Shown here piece after piece: positions 1 through 10,400 of a stretch of DNA of 64,000 bases (position 1 is its first letter; every line of letters begins with the position of its first letter). Below the pieces are notes generated by a model. That model was not told the origin of the DNA and made no database searches. It saw nothing but the letters and a program-made list of their open reading frames with translations. The position numbers were made by a program, and so were the translations under genes. Origin of the DNA: Axinella damicornis. Its lineage: Eukaryota > Porifera > Demospongiae > Axinellida > Axinellidae. Where the stretch lies: NCBI GenBank assembly GCA_963931865.1, contig OZ007515.1, forward strand, positions 10,923,663-10,987,662, read 5' to 3'.

Positions 1-2358
1 CAGACATCACAGATCGAGGAGCTGTGAGCCAACTTTGTAGGCATGCATTGAGGCATGTTAGATTATTGTCATCTCCTAATGCCAAAATTTCCGGGTGTCA
101 TCTTGCAGAGCTGACAATGTCTAACAACCAACTGGAGTGCGAGTCACAGGCTGTGAAGTTAAAAGAATTCCTCATTGCAAGTTAGCCAGTTCTAATGTAC
201 AGTCTATGTGAGCGATCTACATGCACATGTAATGCATGGAAATGATGGTACTGCAGTAGCCTCGTTCCCAGGCCCTCTCTTGGCCTGGGGACGAGGCTAG
301 TACAGCAGTAGCCTCATTCCCAGGCCCTCTCTTGGCCTGGGGACGAGGCTAGTACAGCAGTAGCCTCATTCCCAGGCCCTCTCTTGGGCCTGGGGACGAG
401 GCTAGTACAGCAGTAGCCTCATTCCCAGGCCCTCTCTTGGCCTGGGGACGAGGCTAGTACAGCAGTAGCCTCATTCCCAGGCCCTCTCTTGGCCTGGGGA
501 CGAGGCTAGTACACCAGTATCCTCATTCCCAGGCCCTCTCTTGGCCTGGGGACGAGGCTAGTACAGCAGTAGCCTCATTCCCAGGCCCTCTCTTGGGACT
601 GGGGACGAGGCTAGTACAGCAGTAGCCTCATTCCCAGGCCCTCTCTTGGGCCTGGGGACGAGGCTAGTACAGCAGTAGCCTCATTCCCAGGCCCTCTCTT
701 GGGCCTGGGGACGAGGCTAGTACAGCAGTAGCCTCATTCCCAGGCCCTCTCTTGGCCTGGGGACGAGGCTAGTACAGCAGTAGCCTCATTCCCAGGCCCT
801 CTCTTGGCCTGGGGACGAGGCTAGTACAGCAGTAGCCTCATTCCCAGGCCCTCTCTTGGCCTGGGGACGAGGCTAGTACAGCAGTAGCCTCATTCCCAGG
901 CCCTCTCTTGGCCTGGGGACGAGGCTAGTACAGCAGTAGCCTCATTCCCAGGCCCTCTCTTGGGCCTGGGGACGAGGCTAGTACAGCAGTAGCCTCATTC
1001 CCAGGCCCTCTCTTGGGCCTGGGGACGAGGCTAGTATTGCAGTAGCCTCATTCCCAGGCCCTCTCTTGGCCTGGGGACGAGGCTAGTACAGCAGTAGCCT
1101 CATTCCCAGGCCCTCTCTTGGCCTGGGGATGAGGCTAGTACAGCAGTAGCCTCATTCCCAGGCCCTCTCTTGGCCTGGGGACGAGGCTAGTACAGCAGTA
1201 GCCTCATTCCCAGGCCCTCTCTTGGGCCTGGGGACGAGGCTAGTACAGCAGTAGCCTCATTCCCAGGCCCTCTCTTGGCCTGGGGACGAGGCTAGTACAG
1301 CAGTAGCCTCATTCCCAGGCCCTCTCTTGGCCTGGGGACGAGGCTAGTACACCAGTATCCTCATTCCCAGGCCCTCTCTTGGCCTGAGGACGAGGCTAGT
1401 ACAGCAGTAGCCTCATTCCCAGGCCCTCTCTTGGCCTGGGGACGAGGCTAGTACTGCAGTAGCCTCATTCCCAGGCCCTCTCTTGGCCTGGGGACGAGGC
1501 TAATACAGTAGTATCCTTGAACCTGGGCCTACGTTACCGATTTGTACCACAGTAACAGCATGCTCAACGAATACGCACACAGAAACCTCTTACATTACAG
1601 CCCTTATAGAAGTGCTTGATATCCCATTGAAGTGCATGAGTGTTTGTATAGGGACTATTGATAGCCCTCTGCATTGTTTATCCAAGTTTAGTGCCTACTT
1701 ACGCCACGTTTACGCAATGCATGGTGTTTTACCAGGTTCTGTTGCTGTGGTACGAAAACATCAGAGTTGACTAACAGCGTCACGGAATGACTAAACTAAA
1801 ATTTTAATGTCTGTTTGGTATAATACTGGAAACAGTAGTGTTGTGTCTACTAAACTCCACACATCTTGCGGGCTGGGATATTTTATTTTACCTCTTTCCA
1901 CCGTCCACCTATACTATGTACAGGTGTGAACAATAATCCGTACACTAAGCCTGATAAATCCGGGTTGGTGTCTAGAGGAAACCCAAGTTTGAGAAGAACT
2001 CTCAGTGTCAGGGGACAACTGTTTACACCGAAGAAGGAATCCCGGGTATGTACTACACTAACAGTTTGCTAGTAGCATGAATAGGGTATAATAGGATGCA
2101 GAAAGAACATTTCACAAAATAATAGTGGGTAGGTGTTTGTGATTTCGTTTGCGTTTGTGTGGATGAAACATTGCATGAAGGATGAATCAGTAAACCCTTC
2201 TGAGCAAGCATTTTATTTTGAATCAGTAACCTTCTGAGCAAGGTAAAGTGCATTTCATTTCTATACTGCTTCCTCTCTTATTCTCCCTATAATTATAGCG
2301 GTCAGTGGAATGGGATGAACGAAAGATTGATCTATCAGACTACTTAGCCACACAGTAG
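1..2358 (+). CDS. 3'-terminal exons of an unrecognised gene (partial)
   Basis: I do not recognise the product. Exons proposed: about 109 or 111-180, 1924-2045 and 2299-2358 (stop TAG at 2356). Seen: the exon ending at 180 leaves one base, and the exon at 1924 starts with two bases, so the phases agree; 2045 is followed by GTATGT and ends in phase 0, and the last exon follows TTATAG. The readable C-terminus is about 84 residues: first a stretch rich in L, E, K and Q that could be a coiled coil, then a basic serine/arginine/lysine-rich segment, then an acidic end, SDYLATQ. A fragment at 1-23 followed by GTGAGC may be one more exon, but its frame joins only if the acceptor is CAGAG at 110. The intron 181-1923 contains the hairpin array. 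The last two exons are moderately sure; the first is weak. The gene start lies left of the window. Confidence 0.42.
258..1504. repeat. Tandem array of 24 hairpin monomers (52-54 bp)
   Basis: Twenty-four head-to-tail copies, each about 52-54 bp. Every monomer is an inverted repeat: an arm close to AGCCTCATTCCCAGGCC, a loop CTCTCTT, then GGCCTGGGGACGAGGCT, and a linker TAGTACAGCAGT. Variation is slight: GGCC or GGGCC at the loop, one GGGACT, and CCAGTATCC replacing GCAGTAGCC in copies 6 and 22. The arm is the same sequence as the ends of many single hairpin elements elsewhere in the window, so this looks like a miniature transposon that became a satellite. It lies in the intron of the proposed gene at the left edge. 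It is not a CRISPR array, since there are no unique spacers. Confidence 0.95.
1505..1923. other. Intronic sequence without recognised feature
   Basis: About 400 bases between the hairpin array and the next proposed exon. I see no repeat and no coding pattern apart from the acceptor ACTATGTACAG at its right end. Confidence 0.4.
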
Positions 2359-2612
2359 CAGTGTAGACGCAGTTCAATATGGTCCTGCAGAGTATAGTAC
2401 TGTACTCCAGAGCAGGAGCTATAGAGTCACTTGTTCATATTTTTATACGGAGCATTCTGAGCTATATGACAACTTGATATGTAACTTTGCAACCTTATCA
2501 CAGCTATTTTTCAATAATCACTATAAGTTGCTCATCCGTGTACCTCCCTCACAAATGTGGGCTTATCCTTACAAGATTGTGGAGAGACATGTCAACATCT
2601 GCAGTATGTATA
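2359..2612. other. Downstream flank of the left-edge gene
   Basis: AT-rich sequence after the stop codon at 2358, presumably 3' UTR and intergenic DNA. No clear AATAAA signal was found close to the stop, so the transcript end is not defined. Confidence 0.3.
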
Positions 2613-3165
2613 TCACCACCGTTTCTGGCGGTGGTGGTGGTGGTGGTGATGTATGTGTGGAGGTGGGTGAGGTGGAGGTGTGGTGGTGGTGGACCACTGG
2701 TGGTTGAGGTGGTGGTTGATCGAGGTGATGGTTGAGGTGGAGGTGTGGTAGTGGTGGTGGTTGAGGTGCAGGAGGTGATGGTTGAGGTGGAGATGGTGGT
2801 GGTGGTTGAGGTGGAGGTGGTAGTTGATCAAGGTGGTGGTTGAGGTGGAGGTGTGGTAGTGGTGGTGGTTGAGGTGCAGGAGTTGGTGGTTGAGGTGGAG
2901 GTGGTGGTTGATCGAGGTGGTGGTGGTGGTAGGTGATTGTGGTAGTGGTGGTGGTGGTGGTGGTTGAGGTGGAGGTGGTGGTTGATCGAGGTGGTGGTGG
3001 TGGTTGAGGTGGAGGTGGTGGTGGTGGTTGATCAAGGTGGTGGTGGTGTGGTGGTGGTGGTTGATCGAGGTGGTGGTGGTTGATCGAGGTGGTAGTTGAT
3101 CGAGGTGGTGGTTGATCGAAGTGATGGTAGTTGAGGTACTAGTAGTGGTTGAGGTGGTGGTGTTG
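2613..3165. repeat. GGT-rich microsatellite/minisatellite
   Basis: Irregular repetition of GGTGGTGGTTGA, GGTGGAGGT and TTGATCGAGGT blocks over about 550 bp. Long open frames here encode only Gly/Val/Trp or His/Pro/Thr runs created by the repeat and are not genes. Confidence 0.9.
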
Positions 3166-4085
3166 GTGGGAATGCTGCCGGAGTTTAGTGAATGCTACAA
3201 AGGTGTTGGCTATAGCAGCTTTCTGTTGCAGAAGAAGAAATGTGTGAGAGACTGGATTTTGAGAATCCATCCTTGAATGACTGCTTGAGAATCGAGCTGG
3301 TTCTTGCTGATGAAGATTGGTGAGGTGGCTAAGGTGGTTGGTGTTGAACTGCCTCTCAAATCTATCTTTCATTGTTGATCAAGGTATCACTTTGTGACTC
3401 CTCTTTAAGAGTTTTGCTGCAAACTGTTTTAAGAATCAAGGGAGGCAAGGTCATCCATATTCTCAAACATTGACAACTGGTTTTTCCTTGACCACATTTC
3501 GAGCCAGAAGTTTCCTCCAGTACATTATTGTGACTCAGTACGTACGGTCTGACACCTCAGTCCTGTACACATCCAGCTGCCACACTGCTGTATACACATA
3601 CAAGACATGCACATGCACACATATAAGACATGCACATGCACACATATACTGCCTGACATACACTACATGCATGTACACCAATGTATGACATTGTGGGGCA
3701 AGCATAACTGAGTGCACATGCAGAACATGGAGCAGTTGCTCATGACAATCATCAGGAAATGTGAACATGCATGAAATTGAAATTATGAATGTGTGTATGG
3801 AAGTTTCCACAGCTGTTTGGTTTAATACATCATTCTGTTTTCAGATCGCTACTGCGGCTGTTTACAGCAATTGTTCCAGTGAATTTGGAGCTTAGGATAG
3901 CTAGAAGTAATTATAATTGTCTCCCTCTGAGCATGTGTAGGGCCTGCTCTGCTGGACGTGCCCATGCACCGGTGCACCTCTGTCTTCATTTGCTCCTGGG
4001 GAGAAGGAGAGCATGGAGGCCAGCGAGGGCACCCACCACCATGGCAAACTCCCTCAGGATGTCATAGTGAACAGCCAGGGGAGCA
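3166..4085. other. Unassigned spacer
   Basis: No recognised gene. A short (CATGCACA)-like repeat with ACATGCACATGCACACATATA blocks sits at about 3600-3670. The remainder is unique-looking sequence without convincing exons. Confidence 0.4.
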
Positions 4086-4217
4086 TTGGGAGGGGTCGAG
4101 CATTTTATAACCTTAATCATCATCATTTTAAGGAGGGAGAGCATTGGGAGGGGGAGCAAGGGAGGGTGGAGCAAATGCATGGAGGGGAGGAGGAGCATGG
4201 GAGGGTGGAGCATAGGG

Positions 4218-4261
<44 letters not shown>

Positions 4262-4420
4262 ATTGGAAGGATGGAGTTTAAGGAGGGGGTGCATTGGGAG
4301 GCTGAGGGTAGCATTGGGAAGGTGGAACATTGGGAGGGGGAGCATTATTGGGGGGCCGAGGGTGGAGCATGCGTGGGGGGGGGGGGGGGGGAACATACGG
4401 AGGGGGAGGCCGAGGAAGAG
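4086..4420. repeat. GGAGCATTGGGAGG-type G-rich repeat with poly-G tracts
   Basis: Degenerate repeats of GGAGCATTGGGAGG and GGTGGAGCAT surround a pure G run of about 33 bases (about 4228-4260) and a second run near 4375-4391. Open frames here are polyglycine or polyproline artefacts. The run lengths may be affected by sequencing or assembly. Confidence 0.85.
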
Positions 4421-6150
4421 TACCTGGTTCTACCTTGGCTCTCTACCTGGCTCTACCTTGACTCTATCTTAACTCTACCTGGCTCTACCTTAACTCTACA
4501 TGTACCTGGCTCTACCTTGTCTCTATATACCTTGGCTCTACCTGGCTCTACCTTGGCTCTACCTTAACTCGATCTACCTTGCTCTACCTCTGGCTACACC
4601 TGGCTCTACCTTGGCGGCTCTACCTTGGCTCCACCTGGCTCTACCTTGGCTCTACCTTAACTCTACCTTGCTCTACCTCTGGCTACACCTGGCTCTACCT
4701 TGGCGGCTCTACCTTGTTCTCTACCTACCTCTACCTGGTTCTACCTTAACTCTACCTGGCGGCACTACCTTGATCTACCTTCACTAGCTCCCGCTGACTC
4801 TACCTGGCTCAACCTTGCATAGGGGGCGGAGCATAGGGTGGCTCTACAACTCTACCTGTCTCTACCTCACTCTACCTTACTCTGCCTGGCTCTACCTTGG
4901 CCGTACCTGGCTCTAACTTGCCTCTACCTGCCCCACCTGGCTCTACCTTCGCTCTATACCTGGCTCTACCTTGCATAGGGGGTGGAGCATAGGGTGGCTC
5001 TACCTTAACCCTTTAAGCCCCAATGACGTCTATAGACGTCATTTAGACCCTATGCACTTGTAGGGCTTCTCGTCAGTCCAAAAAGTGACCAAAAAGGCTT
5101 CAGAGGGCCTAGGGACGACTTTGAGGGACGAACTCAAAAATTTGGTCAGATTACGGCGTGCATCCCCCACTAAACGTAGACGTCGTGGGCGTTTTTTGAT
5201 TTTAATGAGATTCATCGGCCCGAGGATTTGATTTTAATGATATTCATAGACCCCACCCAGGGCCTCAAGAAAACATGCAAATTGGTGGTGTAAGGTGTGC
5301 CATCAGTCAGATCTGGCCCAAATTTAGGGAAATGCTTGGCGAAAATCCGGATGACATCCAAATTTGACCTCCGATTGTTGGGCTTGTGGGGGGTCATGAA
5401 TATCATTAACGGTATTGCCAGAGGGGTCTCTCCATGTGTGCGGGCCCCACCAAGTTTGGCCGCTGAGGAGCAAATGCTGTGGGAGAGGAGTACCTACGAA
5501 AGTGGTGTGCGCTGAATGCATGAAAATGTGTTGTCTTGGTGGGAAGAATTCTACCTGTCTCTACCTCACTCTGCCTGGCTCTACCTTGTCTGTACCTGGC
5601 TCTACCTTGCCTCTACCTGCCCTACCTGGCACTACCTTGCTCTACCATCACTAGCTCCAGCTGATTCTACCTGGCTCAACCTTGCATAGGGCGGAGCATA
5701 GGGTGGCTCTACCTTAATTCTACCTTCGCTCTGCCTTGGCTCTATACTTGCAATTGGGGCTCTACTTTGGCTTTATCTTGGCTATACCTGGTGCTCTATC
5801 TTGACTCGACCTGGCTCTACCTTCTTGGCTCCACCTTAAATTCTACCTGGCTCTACCATGGCTCTCTACCTGGCTGTCTACCCGGCTCTACCTTAACTCT
5901 ACCTTGGTGGCTCTACCCGACTCTACCTTGGGCCTTTGCTCTACCTTAAGTCTACCACTGAGGCTCTATACCTTAATTCTACCTGGTTCTACCTTTGCTC
6001 TACCTTAACTCTAGTGACCTGGCTCTAGATAAACGGCTCTACCTGGATCATACCTGGCACTCGTGACCTGGCTCTACCTTAACTCTACCTGGCTCTACCT
6101 TAACTCTACCTGGCTCTACCTGGCTCTACCTTTTGTATCTACCTTGGCGC
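4421..6150. repeat. Degenerate (GGCTCTACCTT)n minisatellite, interrupted
   Basis: About 1.2 kb of an 11-12-bp unit, GGCTCTACCTT/GGCTCTACC, with higher-order blocks such as CTTGCATAGGGGGTGGAGCATAGG recurring at about 4815, 4970 and 5680. It is split by about 530 bp of unrelated sequence (5005-5545). Open frames reading Leu-Tyr-Leu-Ala-Leu-Pro repeats come from the unit and are not proteins. Confidence 0.9.
5005..5545. mobile_element. piggyBac-like non-autonomous element (fragment)
   Basis: It starts with TTAA (5005-5008) followed by CCCTTTAAGCCCC, matching the TTAA target site and CCCTTT-type ends of piggyBac elements. A perfect 22-bp palindrome, AATGACGTCTATAG and its complement, occupies 5022-5043. 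Related ends with similar palindromes occur near 23110 and 63060. No mirrored AAAGGG-TTAA end is visible on the right, so the element is truncated or its right half is different. It interrupts the CTACCTT minisatellite. The family is inferred from ends only. Confidence 0.5.
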
Positions 6151-6331
6151 TTGAAACGGCCCACTCAATAACTATGGCTTCATCTGCGACGCCATTTTCT
6201 TCATTTGTGCGCATGCGTAGAGAGCAACCTTGAACTTTGAACTCAAAATTGTGTACCGTGTGCGCAGAATGCTGCTGCTACAAGATCTATCTATGGAATG
6301 AGGTAAACAAGTGTAAAAAAACCCATTAAAA

Positions 6332-6382
6332 ATGTATGGAGATGTAGGGATAGCAGAACAGCAAAAGAAAGAAAACAAACAG
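6332..6382 (+). CDS. Possible first coding exon of an unknown small gene
   Basis: An ATG opens 17 codons (MYGDVGIAEQQKKENKQ) that run exactly to a good donor, CAG|GTACGA. Upstream sequence has CpG-containing GCGCATGCG and could be a 5' UTR. The obvious next acceptor (6757) leads to a stop after five codons in this frame, so I could not extend the gene. The interval to the PDE7 3' end at 7497 is only 1.1 kb, so any gene here would be small and convergent with PDE7. Weak call. Confidence 0.2.
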
Positions 6383-7496
6383 GTACGATGGCATCAGTAT
6401 ACATATACAACACCCTACGTATTTACAATCATGTATTATGTGGTAAGATAGGGGTTGTATGTTTTGTGCGATCATCCATACCTTGTTTCCTTACTTTTTG
6501 CCGTTCTGGTATCCCTAACATCCTGTGTACATTTTTATATACATATTCTGCATTGTCATAAAAAGAAAGCTACACTTCCATGCACGATGGCAAAGTTCCA
6601 GGCAAGAGCTGAACGTTGGTAGAATTTCCTCCCTGCGGTAGGATTCAGTAAACCAACCCTTTGGGTTTGCAGTGTACACATGACTATAGTGTTTGGGGCA
6701 CTTGACTCACTGCGTGGGGTAGCCACCTGACTTGATCTTAATTTTACTTTTATTCAGATGATAGCCTATATATGATTGTCTTGTTGTCTGTGGATTTTAC
6801 ACTACATCTACAGCCATGTAGTCCTAATGTGAGGTCGATAACATGGATTGAAGTGATTTTTTTGCCTGGCTCGACAAGAAGGCATGCATTTTGTCACCAA
6901 ATTTGTGAAAGAGGCAGTGTAACTGGAAAATATGGAATGGAAAATGAATTTGAACCCTCCACTGTCATTGAGGAAGTGCATTGAGCTCTCTCCCTAATGA
7001 AATTAAGCCCACCTTTACTACTGGTATTAGGTAGAACCCTAACCCTACCCAGTGACACCACTTCCTGGTTGTAGCAGACAGGCTGACTATACATATATAT
7101 ACCCACACAGGGTTCATGCATGCACAGCCTACATGTACACGTACATGTAGGAGTACATGTAGGAGTACATGTAGGATCGGCCAGTTCATGGACTTGACAC
7201 AGAAAGTTAACAATTGGAAATTCCATTTTCAGAAAATGAAGTTGCACCAGGTGCAAAACACAAGTATCAATATAAATTTTGAGTGAAAAGGAGGAAGGTA
7301 GACATGTTGGTATACCAATCACATGGAACATTGAAAAATTGTGAGATCAGCATAGTTGAGAGGAATAAATAATAGATCTGATAATATAATAACCTTTCGA
7401 GGTTGTAGCAGGATCACACAGATAGATCACAATAGGAGAGAGAGAGGGAGAGAGTGAGTATAAAAGGTACCAGACCAGGAGGTTCATAAAAACAAT
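6383..7496. other. Spacer before the PDE7 3' end
   Basis: No supported gene. A short tandem GTACATGTAGGA unit repeats at about 7130-7177. The right part (about 7330-7496) is probably the PDE7 3' UTR read on the minus strand; I see no AATAAA on that strand close to the stop. Confidence 0.35.
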
Positions 7497-10400
7497 TCAG
7501 CTGTCTTCTTCAGAGTCTGAGCTGCTATTACTTGTGGGTGTTTGATCATCCCAGAATGTCTTGTTGTTGATAATGTTCCGGCATAGCATTGTGGAAAACT
7601 GAGAGCCAAAGAGTTTTGACCAAGCTTTGAATAGAGGCAGAGCCACAAACTCAAAGAATCCTGCAGAAAGGAGAGAGAGAAAATGGAGCATCATCCTAGA
7701 TATGTAACGATTAGTGCAGGAGTGCAAACTGTAGCGAGTAATGGCTGCTTTGTTCAGAGCACAAAGGAGCAAAATCTTATGCTCATTACTGCACATTTTG
7801 GGGACGCTACACAAACAGAATCTCCTTTGTTGCTGGTTGAGAACAAATGCACTACATAGCACATACTTACCTGACTGAGACTTGGGTATAGTTGTGGAGA
7901 ACCTGTCGCACAGGAAGGAGATGGGAAGATTCATAGTTCTTTCACAGTCACCTGCAGGAATAGGGGATGTTGGAACATCACATGACATCCTATTATGGCA
8001 CTAGTATTATCAATCAGGAAGGACACCAAAACTGTCAGGAAACCTCACAAATGAGGAACAGCAGAATGCACTTTCCTTTCAATTCGCACCCAACCACCCA
8101 TCCCAACAACTCGTTCATGTCCGTACCTTGTCTGAAAAATTCTTCCATGATCTGCTCACTCCACATCTTGCTAATGTGCAGGCACCGAGAAGGGTTACTG
8201 ATGTCAGCTGCCTTGATAGCAATCTGTGAATGGGAGGCAAAAGGTATGGGGTTAAATCTATAAAGGAGCCTAAGGCAAGGGTAAAGCTAGTTGGTAATTG
8301 GCTGGTGAAACACAGCTTGCAATGTTTGCACACTGGGCTACATACAAGGGAATGAAAGCAGCAGCAGTTGTCTCTAGTGAAAAACAAACTAATTTACACT
8401 TTCACTTTTAAGATGTTCTATGACAACTTATTCAAACAAAGGCAAAACTTGGTATTGTTGTCACACACTACTCCTATTGCACTATCCAGCACACACACAC
8501 ACACATACCATTAGCACGAAGTGTCTTTCTGCCTGAACACTGAGGTCAATGCCTCTATCTGATACCAGCATCTCCTGAAATAAAGAAAGCATACGGAAAC
8601 AGTAAATTATACTCCAATGTAAATGGTGGGTTTGGGGAAGGCACTCTGGCTAGGAGTCGTCACAGCTAATGTACTGGGAATTCCTGGGAATTCAACTATA
8701 TATCAGGTGTTGATACAGTTAGCAGGTTGGTATACACGTGCACTCACTTCAAACTGTGACATGAAGCATTTGTTCCTGCTGACGTCTGTCGCTAGTATCA
8801 TGTCCTCCATCATACTCAATATCGCTTGCCTGGAGAAAGACCATACAACAGTGTGGTTCATCATGACAGCACAGCACAGGAAATGTTCTCTATAACTTCA
8901 AAGACAAACCTGCATAACTTAGTAATTAATTAAATCGTACCCACAGCCATTGAAAAGGAAAACAAGTCGCTACATAGAATGAGTGAGCTTCCTCACACCT
9001 GGTAGGATCCCTAATCTCCCATGAGGGGTAAGGGTGGCTCTCCCATGAGGGCTAAGGGTGGCGGGCTAATAATTGCTTTGATTGCTTCACACTGTACTGG
9101 ACTATGTGATGTAATGAGGTTCAATGGTTGCACAAATGGTGAAAGATTGGTAATTAACCTTGTCTAATTGTTACGTCTGTCGGAATGTGTCTAGCACATC
9201 TGCATACCTTTCATCAGAGGGCAGATGATCCAACAGCTGCGACTCCTTCAGGATGGCTTTGGCTGCATGACAGTGATGCCTCTCCAATAAACTGTGTCTC
9301 TGTGGAAATGAAAGTGCAGAGGTGGGTTAATCCACGCCGGGATTGAGAGATCAGCCAATACTATTAAGACCCATCCCTCTCAAAAAACACTGCACCTACC
9401 CCATGTATTGAGGCGAGATAGCTGGATGTATTCAGTAGGAAGCTTTGGTTAACACCTGAAAGGAAAGAGGAAATGGTATTAATAAATCATTAACCCTTAT
9501 AGAGATGAGAAGCCTCTATTGCTGCCAATGAAAGCAGGGTTCAAGCTTTGTTGGTACAAAGGTCAACCCTGCTCTACACACTAATCAGTGTGGCTTCTTC
9601 GATGATGCAATGTTATGAGAATGTGGTCGGTCCACCCCTAATGGCAACCCTGAGCTACCCACCTGGATGGTCTAGGTCATGGCACATCGCTGCCAGCAGG
9701 GACGCAAACAGTTCGAGTGGGGACAAGCTGCTGTAGAGCTGTGGATGCCAAGAAAAATACAAGCCTTCACAGTTTGGTACACCTCAGTGGAGAGACAATG
9801 GTACTTTCATAAAACACACTCTCCTATGTCAACCAGGACAATACATGCCTTAAAAACACAATAGCCTGAACAATAATAGTCAACTGATATTCATACTACC
9901 TTCCATATATGGTGATTTCCCCCTTTGACCTGATTAAACTGCAACCAGGCCTGACCGCAGACATCACCCCGCATGCACACAATGGAATGTAATTATAATG
10001 TAGCTATGAATGTGTATACTGTACATATGAATCAGCTATTATCACGCTGATTGCATTGCCATGTGTAGCGTTCAGAATGGGCCAACAATACTCCCCTTCA
10101 TACCCCAGGAATGGGCCATCCTCCTCCTTTACATCTCCTTGGCATCCCAGAAAGGAGGTCAGTGGTACCCACTATATTCCCAACAAGTGAGGTACTAATT
10201 AGTGATGGTGGACTCGACCCAAGGGGGAGACAACTCTAACGTACCATAGGTTCCAAGAGAAGGCAGTGGAGGGCCTGAGTGACGTCCGCTGCGTGAGTGC
10301 AGTTGTGGTAACAGTTATCTGGATGGTAAGCGGCTTCGACCAGGGCTACATGGGGGGAAATCAACAGTGGCGGTTCACATTCATGTCAGCAAGGATTAGA

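Noticed and set aside
258..1504. CRISPR array
   Set aside because: Palindromic repeats are regular, but there are no unique spacers, the monomers are contiguous, and the surrounding genes are intron-containing.
2613..3035. His/Pro/Thr-rich 140-codon protein
   Set aside because: It is the complement of a GGT microsatellite; composition follows the repeat period.
4013..4567. 184-codon Gly/Glu-rich protein
   Set aside because: Runs through poly-G tracts and the CTACCTT minisatellite; all frames stay open because of the repeats.
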